From: Tenacibaculum aiptasiae
Lineage (GTDB): Bacteria > Bacteroidota > Bacteroidia > Flavobacteriales > Flavobacteriaceae
Direction of reading: 5' to 3'
DNA: 64,000 bases
NCBI RefSeq assembly: GCF_008806755.1
Contig: NZ_WAAU01000012.1
Location: 62,220-126,219, forward strand
How positions within the stretch are numbered: position 1 is the first letter of the stretch; each line of letters starts with the position of its first letter. Both the position numbers and the translations under genes were made by a program. Below, one piece after another: positions 17,172-26,049 of this stretch. The notes beneath the pieces were generated by a model, which was not told the DNA's origin, did not search any database, and saw only the letters and a list, made by a program, of their open reading frames with translations.

Positions 17172-17209
17172 AAATTATTAGTGCACCATTTCTAATGCAC
17201 TAATAATTT
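17172..17209. repeat. 14-bp inverted repeat spanning a stop codon
   Basis: Arms AAATTATTAGTGCA and TGCACTAATAATTT enclose a 10-nt loop that contains the stop codon of the second T9SS gene. One arm is made of its last coding codons. It is a second hairpin upstream of the true terminator and could act as an mRNA 3'-end structure. Confidence 0.6.
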
Positions 17210-19780
17210 AACTGGCTTAAATGTATTTTTTTTGCCTATTATTTTGCAGAAATACAATCCTGTATGTAAAGATTGACGATTGAAATCAATTTTATTAATT
17301 CCAACTTCTGCTTTGTAATTAGCTTTATACACTAGCTTCCCTAATTGATTATACACTACAAATTCTAGATCTTCTTGTTCTTGTGCTTTAAAATATAAGC
17401 TTGTACTTAATGTTACTGGATTTGGTACAGCAGTTACTAATCCGCCTTCATATTCAATTAATTCAGTAAAATCTATTTTAGAAAAACGAATATTGGTTAA
17501 ATTCATTTCTTTGGTTGTTACTGAACCGTCTTCTGAAACCATTTTAAAAACTATAGTTGCAATATCATCTAATACTAACTCTCCTCCTTTTTTAGAAACA
17601 AAACTTGTAAAAGGTATCACGTAATCTTTAAAAGAATCAGATAACGCTATAGTAGTTTTATATTGGTCTTCAAAAGAAGTAATACTTTTCTTAACAAAAG
17701 TAATTTCTAACTTTCCTGTTCCTTTTGCTTTTAGTTTAAATCCGTTGTAGTCCGATAAATCAACTGGCATAAAACGTGGAGTTAATGCTCTATATGCTGC
17801 TATAAATGTACTTGTTGTTGCTGTTAATGCTACATTTCTTTCAACTGGAAAATCTTTTGCTTCAAAAGTATAATCATTTGGTGCTATTGCATAATTTGAC
17901 ACTACTGTATTTGCTCCTGAAGCATCTACACCCCATGGTCCATCTGACATAAATAAATCATCTGGTGTAGCAATACCGTCTCCAAGTCTGAAACCTATGT
18001 CAAATAAATTTCCTGTAGCTACTTTTAAATTGGTTATATAATTTTGCTCTAGATTTATAGTTGAATTTGATTTTTTCAAACTACTTGTTTCTGTTTCTCT
18101 ATACCCTGCATCAAATTCTACTTCACCACTTCTATTTCTGTTTATGATTTGTAAATCTAAAGACCCGTTATTATACTTTCCTTTTCTTACAAATACTGTA
18201 GGTGGTTTTGATGTTTTATAACCAGATATAGGTTTCTCTGCATTTAATAAACTAACTACTTCATTTGCTAAAAGATATAAGTCATCTAGTGAATTTGACC
18301 ATATTTGGAAATTATAAAATCCTACATTGCTTTCATACTTATCTAAATTCCAATGACTTTCTATTTCAAAATTGGCATCGTTATTAACCATTTTTGCAGA
18401 TAAACTTAATGAGAATTCTATAGTATTGTCTGCGTTTTTAATTAATGATTTTATAAACTGATGTCCTTCGATTTCTATGGTTGATACTGATATTAACTCT
18501 GCTCCTAGTAAACGATCGCAAATATATTTTGTATGTTCATATACTCCGTTCTCTGTTTTTAAAGCTAGTATTGAAGCTACTGGGGTTCCTTGTTCTACAT
18601 AATCAACAGCGTAGATATCCGTTGCATTGGTAATAGCTATTAAATCTGTTGGTGATGATTCTACTACTTCATCTTCCTTAATTACATCTAAAGGAATAAA
18701 GTCTTTTAATTCTATTGCTCCACCTTTCTTTTTGTAATCTAAAGATTTAGTTACTCTTGCTGCTTTGCTTCTATCAAACTTGTAATTAACTTTTGCTCTA
18801 TTGTAATTACGTTTGTTAATTTGTTCTGATAATCTATTATTACTTTCCAAACCTCCTTCGTTCCCTCCTGAAGTTGGAGCCAATATTACACTACAATTTC
18901 CATAACCAGAACATGATGGATCATCACAATCAACTAAACCATCTCCATCATCATCAATTCCATTATCACAAATTTCTTGTGGCACTGGTGCTGTTGGACA
19001 TCGTGCTCCATCATTACTTGAACTAGAAGGTCCAAAAGCGAATAAATTAGAATCTATTGCATTAGAACCAGTTAAATCTTGAACTGCTTGTATTACGTAA
19101 ATAGTACCTGTTTGGTTTGCAGACACATAAAATCGACCAGAAGCATCAAAATATACTGCTCCATACGTATAATTCAATCCTGACATAATTGGTACTTCTC
19201 CTAAAGATTGTACAACACCATTAGAAGGATCTACTCTATATAATTTGTTTGTCTTTTTTTCTACAGTATATAAGTTACCATCTACTGCATTAAAAGCCCA
19301 ATCATGGATATTGATGTTTGCCGATAAAGTTTCTGTTGCTAAATGTTGTCCATAGTTGGCTGAATCTGGATCTAAATCTATTTTATAATAAGTTGTTCCA
19401 CCTCCTTTAAGATAATATACACCGTCTGGATTAATTCCTCCAATGTATCTTCCACTTGTAGGTAATTCATCGATGTAATAGGTAGTTACTTTAAAATCAT
19501 TCCCAATTCGAACAATTGTTTTTGAAGGTGTACTTAATGATCCCCATATAAATCCATCTTGCGGATTGTAAGCCGCTGCATTAATACTACCTGGAGTAAC
19601 ATCTTCAGCTACTAGGTAAGAATTCCCTGATGCTAAATCTATTGAATAGACGTCATTAAATTGAAATAAGTAAGCATTGTAAACACAATTGAATGGCGTG
19701 TTTTGGGAAACAATACTTAAACTAAAAAATGCAATAAATATGCACAATAGCTTTTTTAAAAGAGTAATAGTTTTAATCAT
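17192..19780 (-). CDS. T9SS-secreted protein with N-terminal propeller-like domain
   Basis: 862 residues. The signal peptide is about 1-26. Residues 27-265 contain repeated short strands with aromatic and Asp motifs (GFIWGSLSTP, GNLYTVEKKTNKLYRVD, GRFYVSANQTGTIYVI) that suggest a beta-propeller. A Cys- and Asp-rich calcium-binding-like linker follows (ICDNGIDDDGDGLVDCDDPS). Residues about 305-780 match the central region of the adjoining T9SS protein. The end is a type A T9SS sorting domain (VPNPVTLSTSLYF ... GLYFCKIIG). The two genes appear to be duplicates with swapped N-termini. It starts 115 nt after the LytTR regulator gene and has its own repeat pair immediately behind that gene's stop. 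Confidence 0.75.
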   Translation of the reverse strand: MIKTITLLKKLLCIFIAFFSLSIVSQNTPFNCVYNAYLFQFNDVYSIDLASGNSYLVAEDVTPGSINAAAYNPQDGFIWGSLSTPSKTIVRIGNDFKVTTYYIDELPTSGRYIGGINPDGVYYLKGGGTTYYKIDLDPDSANYGQHLATETLSANINIHDWAFNAVDGNLYTVEKKTNKLYRVDPSNGVVQSLGEVPIMSGLNYTYGAVYFDASGRFYVSANQTGTIYVIQAVQDLTGSNAIDSNLFAFGPSSSSNDGARCPTAPVPQEICDNGIDDDGDGLVDCDDPSCSGYGNCSVILAPTSGGNEGGLESNNRLSEQINKRNYNRAKVNYKFDRSKAARVTKSLDYKKKGGAIELKDFIPLDVIKEDEVVESSPTDLIAITNATDIYAVDYVEQGTPVASILALKTENGVYEHTKYICDRLLGAELISVSTIEIEGHQFIKSLIKNADNTIEFSLSLSAKMVNNDANFEIESHWNLDKYESNVGFYNFQIWSNSLDDLYLLANEVVSLLNAEKPISGYKTSKPPTVFVRKGKYNNGSLDLQIINRNRSGEVEFDAGYRETETSSLKKSNSTINLEQNYITNLKVATGNLFDIGFRLGDGIATPDDLFMSDGPWGVDASGANTVVSNYAIAPNDYTFEAKDFPVERNVALTATTSTFIAAYRALTPRFMPVDLSDYNGFKLKAKGTGKLEITFVKKSITSFEDQYKTTIALSDSFKDYVIPFTSFVSKKGGELVLDDIATIVFKMVSEDGSVTTKEMNLTNIRFSKIDFTELIEYEGGLVTAVPNPVTLSTSLYFKAQEQEDLEFVVYNQLGKLVYKANYKAEVGINKIDFNRQSLHTGLYFCKIIGKKNTFKPVKLLVH

Positions 19781-19863
19781 AATATAATAGTGTAAAATCT
19801 CTATTAAAAATAATTAACTATTAACTCTCCTCTTTAAAAGCTCGTTAAGTTGTAGCTTAAGTG

Positions 19864-19895
19864 TAGACGAAATGCAAAATTCCTTAGATAAAAAA
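19864..19895 (-). promoter_or_regulatory. 21-bp-spaced repeat pair upstream of second T9SS gene
   Basis: Plus-strand copies are TAGACGAAATG at 19864 and TAGATAAAAAA at 19885, beginning 84 and 105 nt upstream of the start codon. Those distances are identical to the pair at the GT4 gene. The distal copy abuts the stop codon of the LytTR regulator gene. Confidence 0.5.
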
Positions 19896-20612
19896 CTATA
19901 ATAAATCTAAACGCTTCATTAATTCAGGTCTTTTTGATCGACTAACAGGAATAACGTTTTTCTTTATTAAAACACTATTATCCTCTATATCAATTATCTT
20001 TTTAACATTGATGATGTACGACCTGTGTATTTTTAAGAACAATGATTCTGGGAGTTTTTCTTCTATTTTTTTAAGAGTAGAATGCACTACATAATCTTTT
20101 TCTTCTGTTTTTATATTGATATAATCTCCTTTTGCTTCAACAAGATAAATACTTGGTAAATCAATTTTTATTAAACGTCTATCAATATTTACATAAAAAT
20201 CATTATTGATTTCTTGCTCTTTTGAAGAAGAAGATTCTTTGACTTGGGCTGCTTCTATACTCTTTTTACTCTTTGCTTTTTCTATAGCTTTATCAAAACG
20301 TTCTGCATCAATAGGTTTTAATAAATAATCTACAATACAATCATATTGAAAAGCTTCAATTGCAAATTGTGGATCTGAAGTAGACAGAATAATTAAAGGA
20401 GGATTCTTTAATGTTTTTACAAAATCAAATCCCGTAAAATCAGGCATATGAATATCTAAAAAGATAAGGTCCACTTTATTCTCATTTAAATACTTAATGG
20501 CTTGAATTGCATTAGGAAATTCCTCAACAACGGTTATACCTTCCTTTTCATTACAAAGTGCTTTTATAATTGACCTTGCTAGTTTTTCATCATCAATAAT
20601 AATACTGTTCAT
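19896..20612 (-). CDS. LytTR-family response regulator
   Basis: 238 residues. Residues 1-115 are a receiver domain with acidic residues IDDE at 6-9, phospho-acceptor Asp53 in FLDIHMP and Lys in LLKPID. After a Ser/Glu-rich linker, residues about 138-238 are a LytTR DNA-binding domain (LVEAKGDYINIKT, FLKIHRSYIINVKKI). It is the last gene of the signalling cassette, 5 nt after the Hpt gene, and so is the likely output of that phosphorelay. LytTR proteins bind 9-10 bp direct repeats spaced about two helical turns. This makes it the leading candidate for the 21-bp-spaced repeats found upstream of the cassette itself and of the neighbouring polysaccharide and T9SS genes. Confidence 0.92.
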   Translation of the reverse strand: MNSIIIDDEKLARSIIKALCNEKEGITVVEEFPNAIQAIKYLNENKVDLIFLDIHMPDFTGFDFVKTLKNPPLIILSTSDPQFAIEAFQYDCIVDYLLKPIDAERFDKAIEKAKSKKSIEAAQVKESSSSKEQEINNDFYVNIDRRLIKIDLPSIYLVEAKGDYINIKTEEKDYVVHSTLKKIEEKLPESLFLKIHRSYIINVKKIIDIEDNSVLIKKNVIPVSRSKRPELMKRLDLL

Positions 20613-20617
20613 AAAGT

Positions 20618-20935
20618 TTAAATAGTTTTCAAATATTCAGAAATTGTTTGTAAAATTTTATCAAATCCTTCAGCTCCTTCTATATTATCCTCTCTAAGAT
20701 TATGTTCATACTTATTAGCTTCTTCATAACTCTTAGTTAATCCTAAAATACTAATTTTATGTTTAATTTTATGAACATTTTCTTCAATCTTTTTATATTC
20801 TTTTTTTTCGAAGCTTTCTATATATTCTTGCTTTTCTCCAGGAAACTCTGATTTAATAACATCTATCAATGTATTTTTTACAGACTCATCTCCTCGAGCT
20901 AATTGATCTATGTATGATAAGTTTGGTTGTTCCAT
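20618..20935 (-). CDS. Histidine phosphotransfer (Hpt) protein
   Basis: 105 residues, all-helical in appearance. Near the middle it has ENVHKIKHKISILGL, the form of the Hpt phospho-histidine motif with His55 as the likely acceptor. It has no other domain. It lies between a histidine kinase gene (3 nt) and a LytTR response regulator gene (5 nt), as expected for a shuttle from a multi-sensor kinase to a DNA-binding regulator. Neither kinase of the cassette has its own receiver domain, but a free CheY-like protein is encoded at the head of the cassette and could be the intermediate. Confidence 0.8.
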   Translation of the reverse strand: MEQPNLSYIDQLARGDESVKNTLIDVIKSEFPGEKQEYIESFEKKEYKKIEENVHKIKHKISILGLTKSYEEANKYEHNLREDNIEGAEGFDKILQTISEYLKTI

Positions 20936-20938
20936 AAT

Positions 20939-21985
20939 CTATTTTTTTAATGTAAAATAAAATGTTGTTCCTTTTGTTAGTTCGGACTCAATCCATATTT
21001 CACCCTCGTACTGTTCAATAATTTTTTTCACTATGGATAATCCTATCCCTGCCGATTTATAATCGTTCTCTAGTTTTTGAAAGGCTAAGAATATTTTTTC
21101 AAAGTATTGCTCTTCCATTCCTTTTCCATTATCCTTAATACTAAATTCCCAAAAATCTTTTGTATCTGTAAAATTAATTATTATCTCCCCTTCTTCCTTA
21201 TCGTTAAACTTAACTGCATTATCTATAATACTATAAAACAATTCTTCAAGTCTAAAATTGTCTCCCTTTACTATTGGTAATATTTCAGGGATACTTACTG
21301 TAATATTTTGAGGTATTGATACTTTCTTTAATACTTTATTTACAATTTTATTCAGGTCTACTTCATAGGTATCTTTAATTAGTTTTCCAATGGTTGAATA
21401 TTTGGCTATTCCTTTAACCAACTCATCCATTTTTTCTACATTTTCTCTAATTAAATTAATTTTTTCTCTTCCATCTTCTCCTAACGCTTCTTTATAATCA
21501 TCTCGTAACCAAAATGTAAGAGCATCTATACTTTGTAATGGCGATTTTAAATCGTGCGTTACTAAATGTGTATACTCATTTAGTTCTTTATTTCTACGTT
21601 CTAAGTTTTCTAACAACCTATCTCGTTGTTTATTTATCTGAAGTATTTCTTTAGTCTGATTATCAATAACATCTACTAATTTTGAAGAATCTAATTCAGA
21701 TATTTCATCATTCTCTTCTGTTAAATCATAAGAGTTTAATGTACTTATCACATTTTTCAGTTTTTCAATAACTTCTTTTTGAGATTTCGACTCTTTTCTA
21801 AGTCGCTCATTTGCTTGATAAAGTTCTTCGGAACTTATGGCTGTTGCTCGTTGCAACATACTAAACTGCTCTTCAGAAGTATTATAGGATTTACTTACCG
21901 CTTCAACAAGACTCTTTACCTCTTCATTCTCTTGTAAAGAAGGGCTTAGGTATTTTCGCAACTGTCTTTTTATTAACGGGTTCAT
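20939..21985 (-). CDS. Cytoplasmic sensor histidine kinase paired with FIST protein
   Basis: 348 residues without membrane segments. The N-terminal 130 residues are predicted helical or coiled coil (YQANERLRKES, RDRLLENLERRNKELNEY). HisKA follows with phospho-acceptor His144 in THDLKSPL. The HATPase domain runs to the end (IIDNAVKFND N-box, IKDNGKGM G1, AGIGLSIVKK G2). Its start overlaps the stop of the FIST gene by one base (TAATG). With no sensor domain of its own, it most likely reads its signal from the FIST protein. This is the arrangement of NosP with NahK-type kinases. Confidence 0.88.
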   Translation of the reverse strand: MNPLIKRQLRKYLSPSLQENEEVKSLVEAVSKSYNTSEEQFSMLQRATAISSEELYQANERLRKESKSQKEVIEKLKNVISTLNSYDLTEENDEISELDSSKLVDVIDNQTKEILQINKQRDRLLENLERRNKELNEYTHLVTHDLKSPLQSIDALTFWLRDDYKEALGEDGREKINLIRENVEKMDELVKGIAKYSTIGKLIKDTYEVDLNKIVNKVLKKVSIPQNITVSIPEILPIVKGDNFRLEELFYSIIDNAVKFNDKEEGEIIINFTDTKDFWEFSIKDNGKGMEEQYFEKIFLAFQKLENDYKSAGIGLSIVKKIIEQYEGEIWIESELTKGTTFYFTLKK

Positions 21986-23124
21986 TATTCACTAATTAAC
22001 GTAATTGTCATTGTTTGATTATGCAATTGGCAGTTCGTTTCATTTCTAAAAGGAGCAATTTCTCCATATGAATACAGGCCACAAATAGTTGTGTCTTTTC
22101 CTACTACTTCTAACACTTCTTCTACTTCCTCCTCTACTCTTTGATCTAAAACTAATTTTCTTCCAATACAACTCACCAAAATGGCTAATTCTGGATCGGT
22201 TTTTCTTAATTTTAAAGCATCTGAAGCTGCTTTTTCAGAAGCATTTACAATACTATCTACATTTGTCATCATCAATTGAACTCTTGAACCTTCTAAAATA
22301 TCTCCAGCTAAAATCATTGAGTTCTTTTCTTCATCTATATTTAAAATAGTTCTTACTATTGATTGCTTATCGTTTGTCGATTTTACTTTTAAGGGGTATA
22401 ATAAAGCTGCTCCTGGCAGTTCTTTTGATTTATCTCCCAAGTATTTTTTATATAAATCTAAGGCTGGTAAATCATCTAATTCGTATAAAATATTAGCATC
22501 AGATTTTGTTACAATTCGTTCGGGACCAAAAGGAGTCCAACCTCCATTAATTGAAAAACTTACATCTAAGGTTTCTCCATATAATCCTATAGCTACTATT
22601 TCACCTTTTTTAGGCTGTTCATTATAAGAAGCAATTGTTTTTTCAAAACGTGCTGCATCTCCACATAAAGCTCCTGTAATTAGCAATTCATTATCTGTAG
22701 CTGCATTCATTCCTCTTGCTAACTGACTTCCATTTATAAAGCTTCCTTCTGAAACAATAAATACATGTTTTAAACCTTCACTTGAGAACTGTTTAATTAA
22801 GTTTTCTCCTGTTACAAAACTCTTCTTGTTAGAATCGTCATTTAATACATTGGCCGTTTTTATAACATATGTACTTTTTTCAAATTCTATTGCAGTAATT
22901 GTTACACTTTCATCATCTACATATTTTGACGTGATATCTCCCGACGTAGATCCAAAAACAATATGTCCATCGTCAAATAATCCTTTTACTTCATCATAAA
23001 TTTTTTCATCTTCTAATAAATATCTATTTCCAAATACCAATACTAAAGGCTCTTTTAACGAAACTTTTTCACTTATGTATTCCCAATCAGTATTCTTCGT
23101 TTTTTTTAATTGTACAGTCTTCAT
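21985..23124 (-). CDS. FIST-domain sensor protein (NosP-like)
   Basis: 379 residues consisting of a FIST N domain (about 25-215) and a FIST C domain (about 220-375). Typical motifs are VFGSTSGDI, FIVSEGSFINGSQL, ITGALCGDAARF and the SINGGWTPFGPE junction. In Pseudomonas and Shewanella, FIST proteins of the NosP type bind haem and report nitric oxide to a neighbouring histidine kinase. In others FIST may bind different small ligands. Only three histidines are evident (near 54, 120 and 368), which limits the candidates for a haem ligand. It is coupled to the following kinase by a TAATG overlap and lies 6 nt after the PAS-GAF kinase. Haem binding is not shown. Confidence 0.85.
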   Translation of the reverse strand: MKTVQLKKTKNTDWEYISEKVSLKEPLVLVFGNRYLLEDEKIYDEVKGLFDDGHIVFGSTSGDITSKYVDDESVTITAIEFEKSTYVIKTANVLNDDSNKKSFVTGENLIKQFSSEGLKHVFIVSEGSFINGSQLARGMNAATDNELLITGALCGDAARFEKTIASYNEQPKKGEIVAIGLYGETLDVSFSINGGWTPFGPERIVTKSDANILYELDDLPALDLYKKYLGDKSKELPGAALLYPLKVKSTNDKQSIVRTILNIDEEKNSMILAGDILEGSRVQLMMTNVDSIVNASEKAASDALKLRKTDPELAILVSCIGRKLVLDQRVEEEVEEVLEVVGKDTTICGLYSYGEIAPFRNETNCQLHNQTMTITLISE

Positions 23125-23130
23125 ATCTTG

Positions 23131-25227
23131 TTATTTTTTAATGGTAAAATAAAAGGTAGTTCCTTTGTCTACTTCACTATCTAACCAGATTGTTCCTTCA
23201 TATAAGTCAACTATTTTCTTAACTATCGAAAGCCCTATACCTGTAGATTCTTTACTTTTATTTAATGAATGGAAAATTTTAAATATGCGATCATGGAATT
23301 TTTTCTCTATTCCTATTCCATTATCTTTTACATAGAATTCATAAAATGAAGTTTCTTCTTTAAAGCCAATATCTATAATTCCTTTTTCTTTATTTCCAAA
23401 CTTTATAGCGTTACTAATCAGATTCTGAAATAATTGTTGAAATTTCGTTTTATCTCCTTTTACTGTTGGCAAGTCATTTTGTACGTTTATAGTAGTATTT
23501 TCTGGTATATAGAGCATTTCTTTTAAATCGCTTAAAACCACATTCAAATCTACATCTTGTGTTTCTGTAGTAACAGAATCTACACTTGAGTAGTTTAAGA
23601 TATCTGAAATTAAACCCTCCATTTTTTCAAGAGTATTTTCTATTAATTCGAAATTTTGAAGTGTCATTTCGTCTAATTTCCCTTCATTATCAGCTTTTAT
23701 CCAAGAAGTAAGTGCATGTACACTTCTTAGAGGTGATTTTAAGTCATGAGAAACTATATGAGCATATTCGTTTAACTCATTATTACTCTTTTCTAGTTTA
23801 TTAAGTAATTGAATATTTTTCTTTTCAGCCTTTTCACGCTCTCTAATATTCATAGCACTCTTTAATTGCATTGAAACTAAACTTGCTATGTGTTCTAAAG
23901 TATCAAGATGATCTTTTCTAAAAAAGTTTTTATCAGGATGCTCAGAATCTATAACTCCTATTACCTTTCCTTCGCTAATAATTGGCACTGATATTTCAGA
24001 AAATCTTTTTTGTCCGTCAATAACATAGCGATCGTCTTTAGAAGTATCTTTGATAATCTCTGCTTTTCCTGAATTTGCTACGTGCCCTACTATACCTTTA
24101 CAAATAGGTAAGGAAAATTTATCTATAATTTCTTTAGCCTCACTTACTTTTGCTCCATAGGATGCTATTTTTTCTAGCGTATTGTCTTCTCTATTTACTA
24201 AATAAATAACGCAATCGTCTGTACCTAAATATTCCGCAATTTTCTGAGTCATTTCCCATGCTATCTCAAAAATATTATTTTTCCCAAGGATAGATTTTGC
24301 CAAATCATTAATCATATCTATAATTAACGTTCTTTCTCTCTCATGAGTAATATCTTCTATAATAGCAACTTGAAATTTGATTTCCTCTTGACTATTTCTA
24401 ACTGCATTTACATTAGTTTTCGCCCATAAAACTGATCCGTTTTTTCTTTTATATCTTTTGTTTAATACAAAATTATCAATCTCTCCAGAGTTCATTTTAT
24501 CTATTAATTTTTTAGACTCTGGATAGTCTTCTTTAAAAGAAATATCGGCTACAACAAGTTTAGAGAATTCTTCTTTTGTATATCCTAATGCTTTTTGAAA
24601 AGATTCATTGGTTCTAAGAATACTTGTACCTTCTGTAAGTACAATTCCAAACGGTGAGTTTTCTACAATGATATCAAGTTCCTTCTTTTGTTCTTCTATT
24701 AATGCTGAAGTACGTTTAGTTTCTGTTATGTTTCTGATAATTCCTTGTGCAGCAACAGGTTTATTATCTTTATCATACACTAAACTTGCATTAATTTGCA
24801 CCCATTTTACTTGCTTGTCTTTACTAAAAATTCTCGCAGTGTAATTTGAAAAAGTACCTTTATCCTTTAACTCCGTAAAAGATTTAAATGCATATACTGC
24901 ATCTTCTGGATATATTAAGTTAACTACGTTTAGTTTTTCTTTTTCTATATCATATCCAAAAATATCAACTGCAGCATCATTCATCCGAAGCACATTTCCT
25001 TTTAAATCCATTATAAGGTATGCATCGATGAAGTTTTCGAAAACCCCTTCTAATTGAGAAGATTTCTCGTTCAGTAAATTTTCGAGCTTAGCATTCGCGG
25101 CCTTTAACTCTTCAGACATCAAGTACAGTTCTCTTGATTTGTCTTCTAAGATTTTTTCTGCAGCTTTTCTGGCCGCTTTTTCTCTCGTTAAAGCGCGCTG
25201 CAATAGATCTGTCGTTGGGGGACTCAT
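23131..25227 (-). CDS. PAS-PAS-GAF hybrid sensor histidine kinase, soluble
   Basis: 698 residues with no membrane segment. An N-terminal coiled coil (1-60, rich in Lys/Glu) precedes PAS 1 (about 60-170, LIMDLKGNVLRMNDAAVDIFG), PAS 2 (about 183-295), GAF (about 310-460, FSLPICKGIVGHVANSG), HisKA with the acceptor His near 495 in VSHDLKSPLRS, and HATPase (NLISNAIKFGN, VKDNGIGIEKK, STGIGLSIVKK). Its kinase half is very similar to that of the neighbouring kinase, consistent with duplication. It could take input from the H-NOX protein encoded upstream, although H-NOX/kinase pairing is not demonstrated. A 279-nt gap separates it from the H-NOX gene, so an additional promoter is possible. Confidence 0.9.
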   Translation of the reverse strand: MSPPTTDLLQRALTREKAARKAAEKILEDKSRELYLMSEELKAANAKLENLLNEKSSQLEGVFENFIDAYLIMDLKGNVLRMNDAAVDIFGYDIEKEKLNVVNLIYPEDAVYAFKSFTELKDKGTFSNYTARIFSKDKQVKWVQINASLVYDKDNKPVAAQGIIRNITETKRTSALIEEQKKELDIIVENSPFGIVLTEGTSILRTNESFQKALGYTKEEFSKLVVADISFKEDYPESKKLIDKMNSGEIDNFVLNKRYKRKNGSVLWAKTNVNAVRNSQEEIKFQVAIIEDITHERERTLIIDMINDLAKSILGKNNIFEIAWEMTQKIAEYLGTDDCVIYLVNREDNTLEKIASYGAKVSEAKEIIDKFSLPICKGIVGHVANSGKAEIIKDTSKDDRYVIDGQKRFSEISVPIISEGKVIGVIDSEHPDKNFFRKDHLDTLEHIASLVSMQLKSAMNIREREKAEKKNIQLLNKLEKSNNELNEYAHIVSHDLKSPLRSVHALTSWIKADNEGKLDEMTLQNFELIENTLEKMEGLISDILNYSSVDSVTTETQDVDLNVVLSDLKEMLYIPENTTINVQNDLPTVKGDKTKFQQLFQNLISNAIKFGNKEKGIIDIGFKEETSFYEFYVKDNGIGIEKKFHDRIFKIFHSLNKSKESTGIGLSIVKKIVDLYEGTIWLDSEVDKGTTFYFTIKK

Positions 25228-25506
25228 TTATTTTTCTTTTTAAAAACCCTTCTTAATTTTTATCCTTTAAAAAAAACAATAGCTAAGTATTTTTAAAAGT
25301 GCTAAATGTTACATTCTATCAGATATTAAATTCAGTATAGTTTATTAGCGTCTGTACCAAATCTAACATTTTTTTTTGATTTTTAAAAATTTTAACACAA
25401 GTTTTTTCACTCAAAACCAACCATTTATGGCTCTAAATTAAATTACGAGGTATTAAAACACCTCCAACGACCTGATTATTTATTTACTTCTATTTTCGAA
25501 ATAACT
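25228..25506. other. Gap between H-NOX and PAS-GAF kinase genes
   Basis: No gene is seen here. The stretch is AT-rich and has one short hairpin (GAGGT / ACCTC, 25447-25464) without a T-run. No clear copy of the 21-bp-spaced repeat was found. It may hold a promoter for the downstream five genes. Confidence 0.4.
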
Positions 25507-26046
25507 TTAATTTTTATTAATAATAAACTTTACTTCACTACCATCTTTCTTTGTTCTCTCTAACACAATAGTAGCCGTACTGTTAAAATATTCAAACGTT
25601 TTGTTCATTAAACCTAAGCCAAAGTGATGCATTGCTCTACTCGACTTATAGATTAAAATTAACGAGCTCTTCGTTTTTTCTTCTACAATAAATGTAGGAA
25701 GTTCTGCTTTTGGGTATATTTTACGCACCTCTACATGAATATGATTCTCAATTGATGCCAATAGTTCTATTGGATCAGTATAAGTGTTTAAAAGCCCTGG
25801 ATAACTTTCTTCTAAGACGCTAAAAAAATGCTCTCCATATACCAAAAGTAAATTGTCTGTTGAAATCCCAGTATTATTACTCAGATTTCCTAACAATTGA
25901 AGCATCTCTGAAAAACGATATGTTCCAATTGAAGTATAGGCACCTCCAGATTCCAATTCAGATTGTGATATAATTTTATCAACCATTTCTAATCCAAACT
26001 TACTTTCTACAAGGTCCAAAAACTCTGTAAAAACTATCCCTTTCAA
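25507..26046 (-). CDS. H-NOX haem nitric oxide/oxygen-binding protein
   Basis: 179 residues, the usual size of a stand-alone H-NOX. The fold's key residues are present at canonical spacing: proximal haem ligand His102 (ENHIHVEVRKIYPKAELP) and the propionate-binding Y-x-S-x-R motif Tyr133-Ser135-Arg137 (IYKSSRAM). In facultative bacteria such proteins bind NO and control an associated histidine kinase or cyclic-di-GMP enzyme, often setting biofilm formation. Here it is preceded at 3 nt by a CheY-like gene and followed by two kinases, a FIST protein, Hpt and LytTR. An NO-sensing role is strongly suggested by the motifs. Whether it binds oxygen as well cannot be read from the sequence alone. Confidence 0.92.
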   Translation of the reverse strand: MKGIVFTEFLDLVESKFGLEMVDKIISQSELESGGAYTSIGTYRFSEMLQLLGNLSNNTGISTDNLLLVYGEHFFSVLEESYPGLLNTYTDPIELLASIENHIHVEVRKIYPKAELPTFIVEEKTKSSLILIYKSSRAMHHFGLGLMNKTFEYFNSTATIVLERTKKDGSEVKFIINKN

Positions 26047-26049
26047 TTG

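Noticed and set aside
22089..22349. Plus-strand reading frame opposite the FIST gene
   Set aside because: Leucine-rich low-complexity translation, fully antisense to a well-supported gene.
25317..25348. Possible 21-bp repeat pair upstream of the PAS-GAF kinase
   Set aside because: TAGTTTATTAG has no convincing partner 21 bp away; only about four of eleven positions agree.
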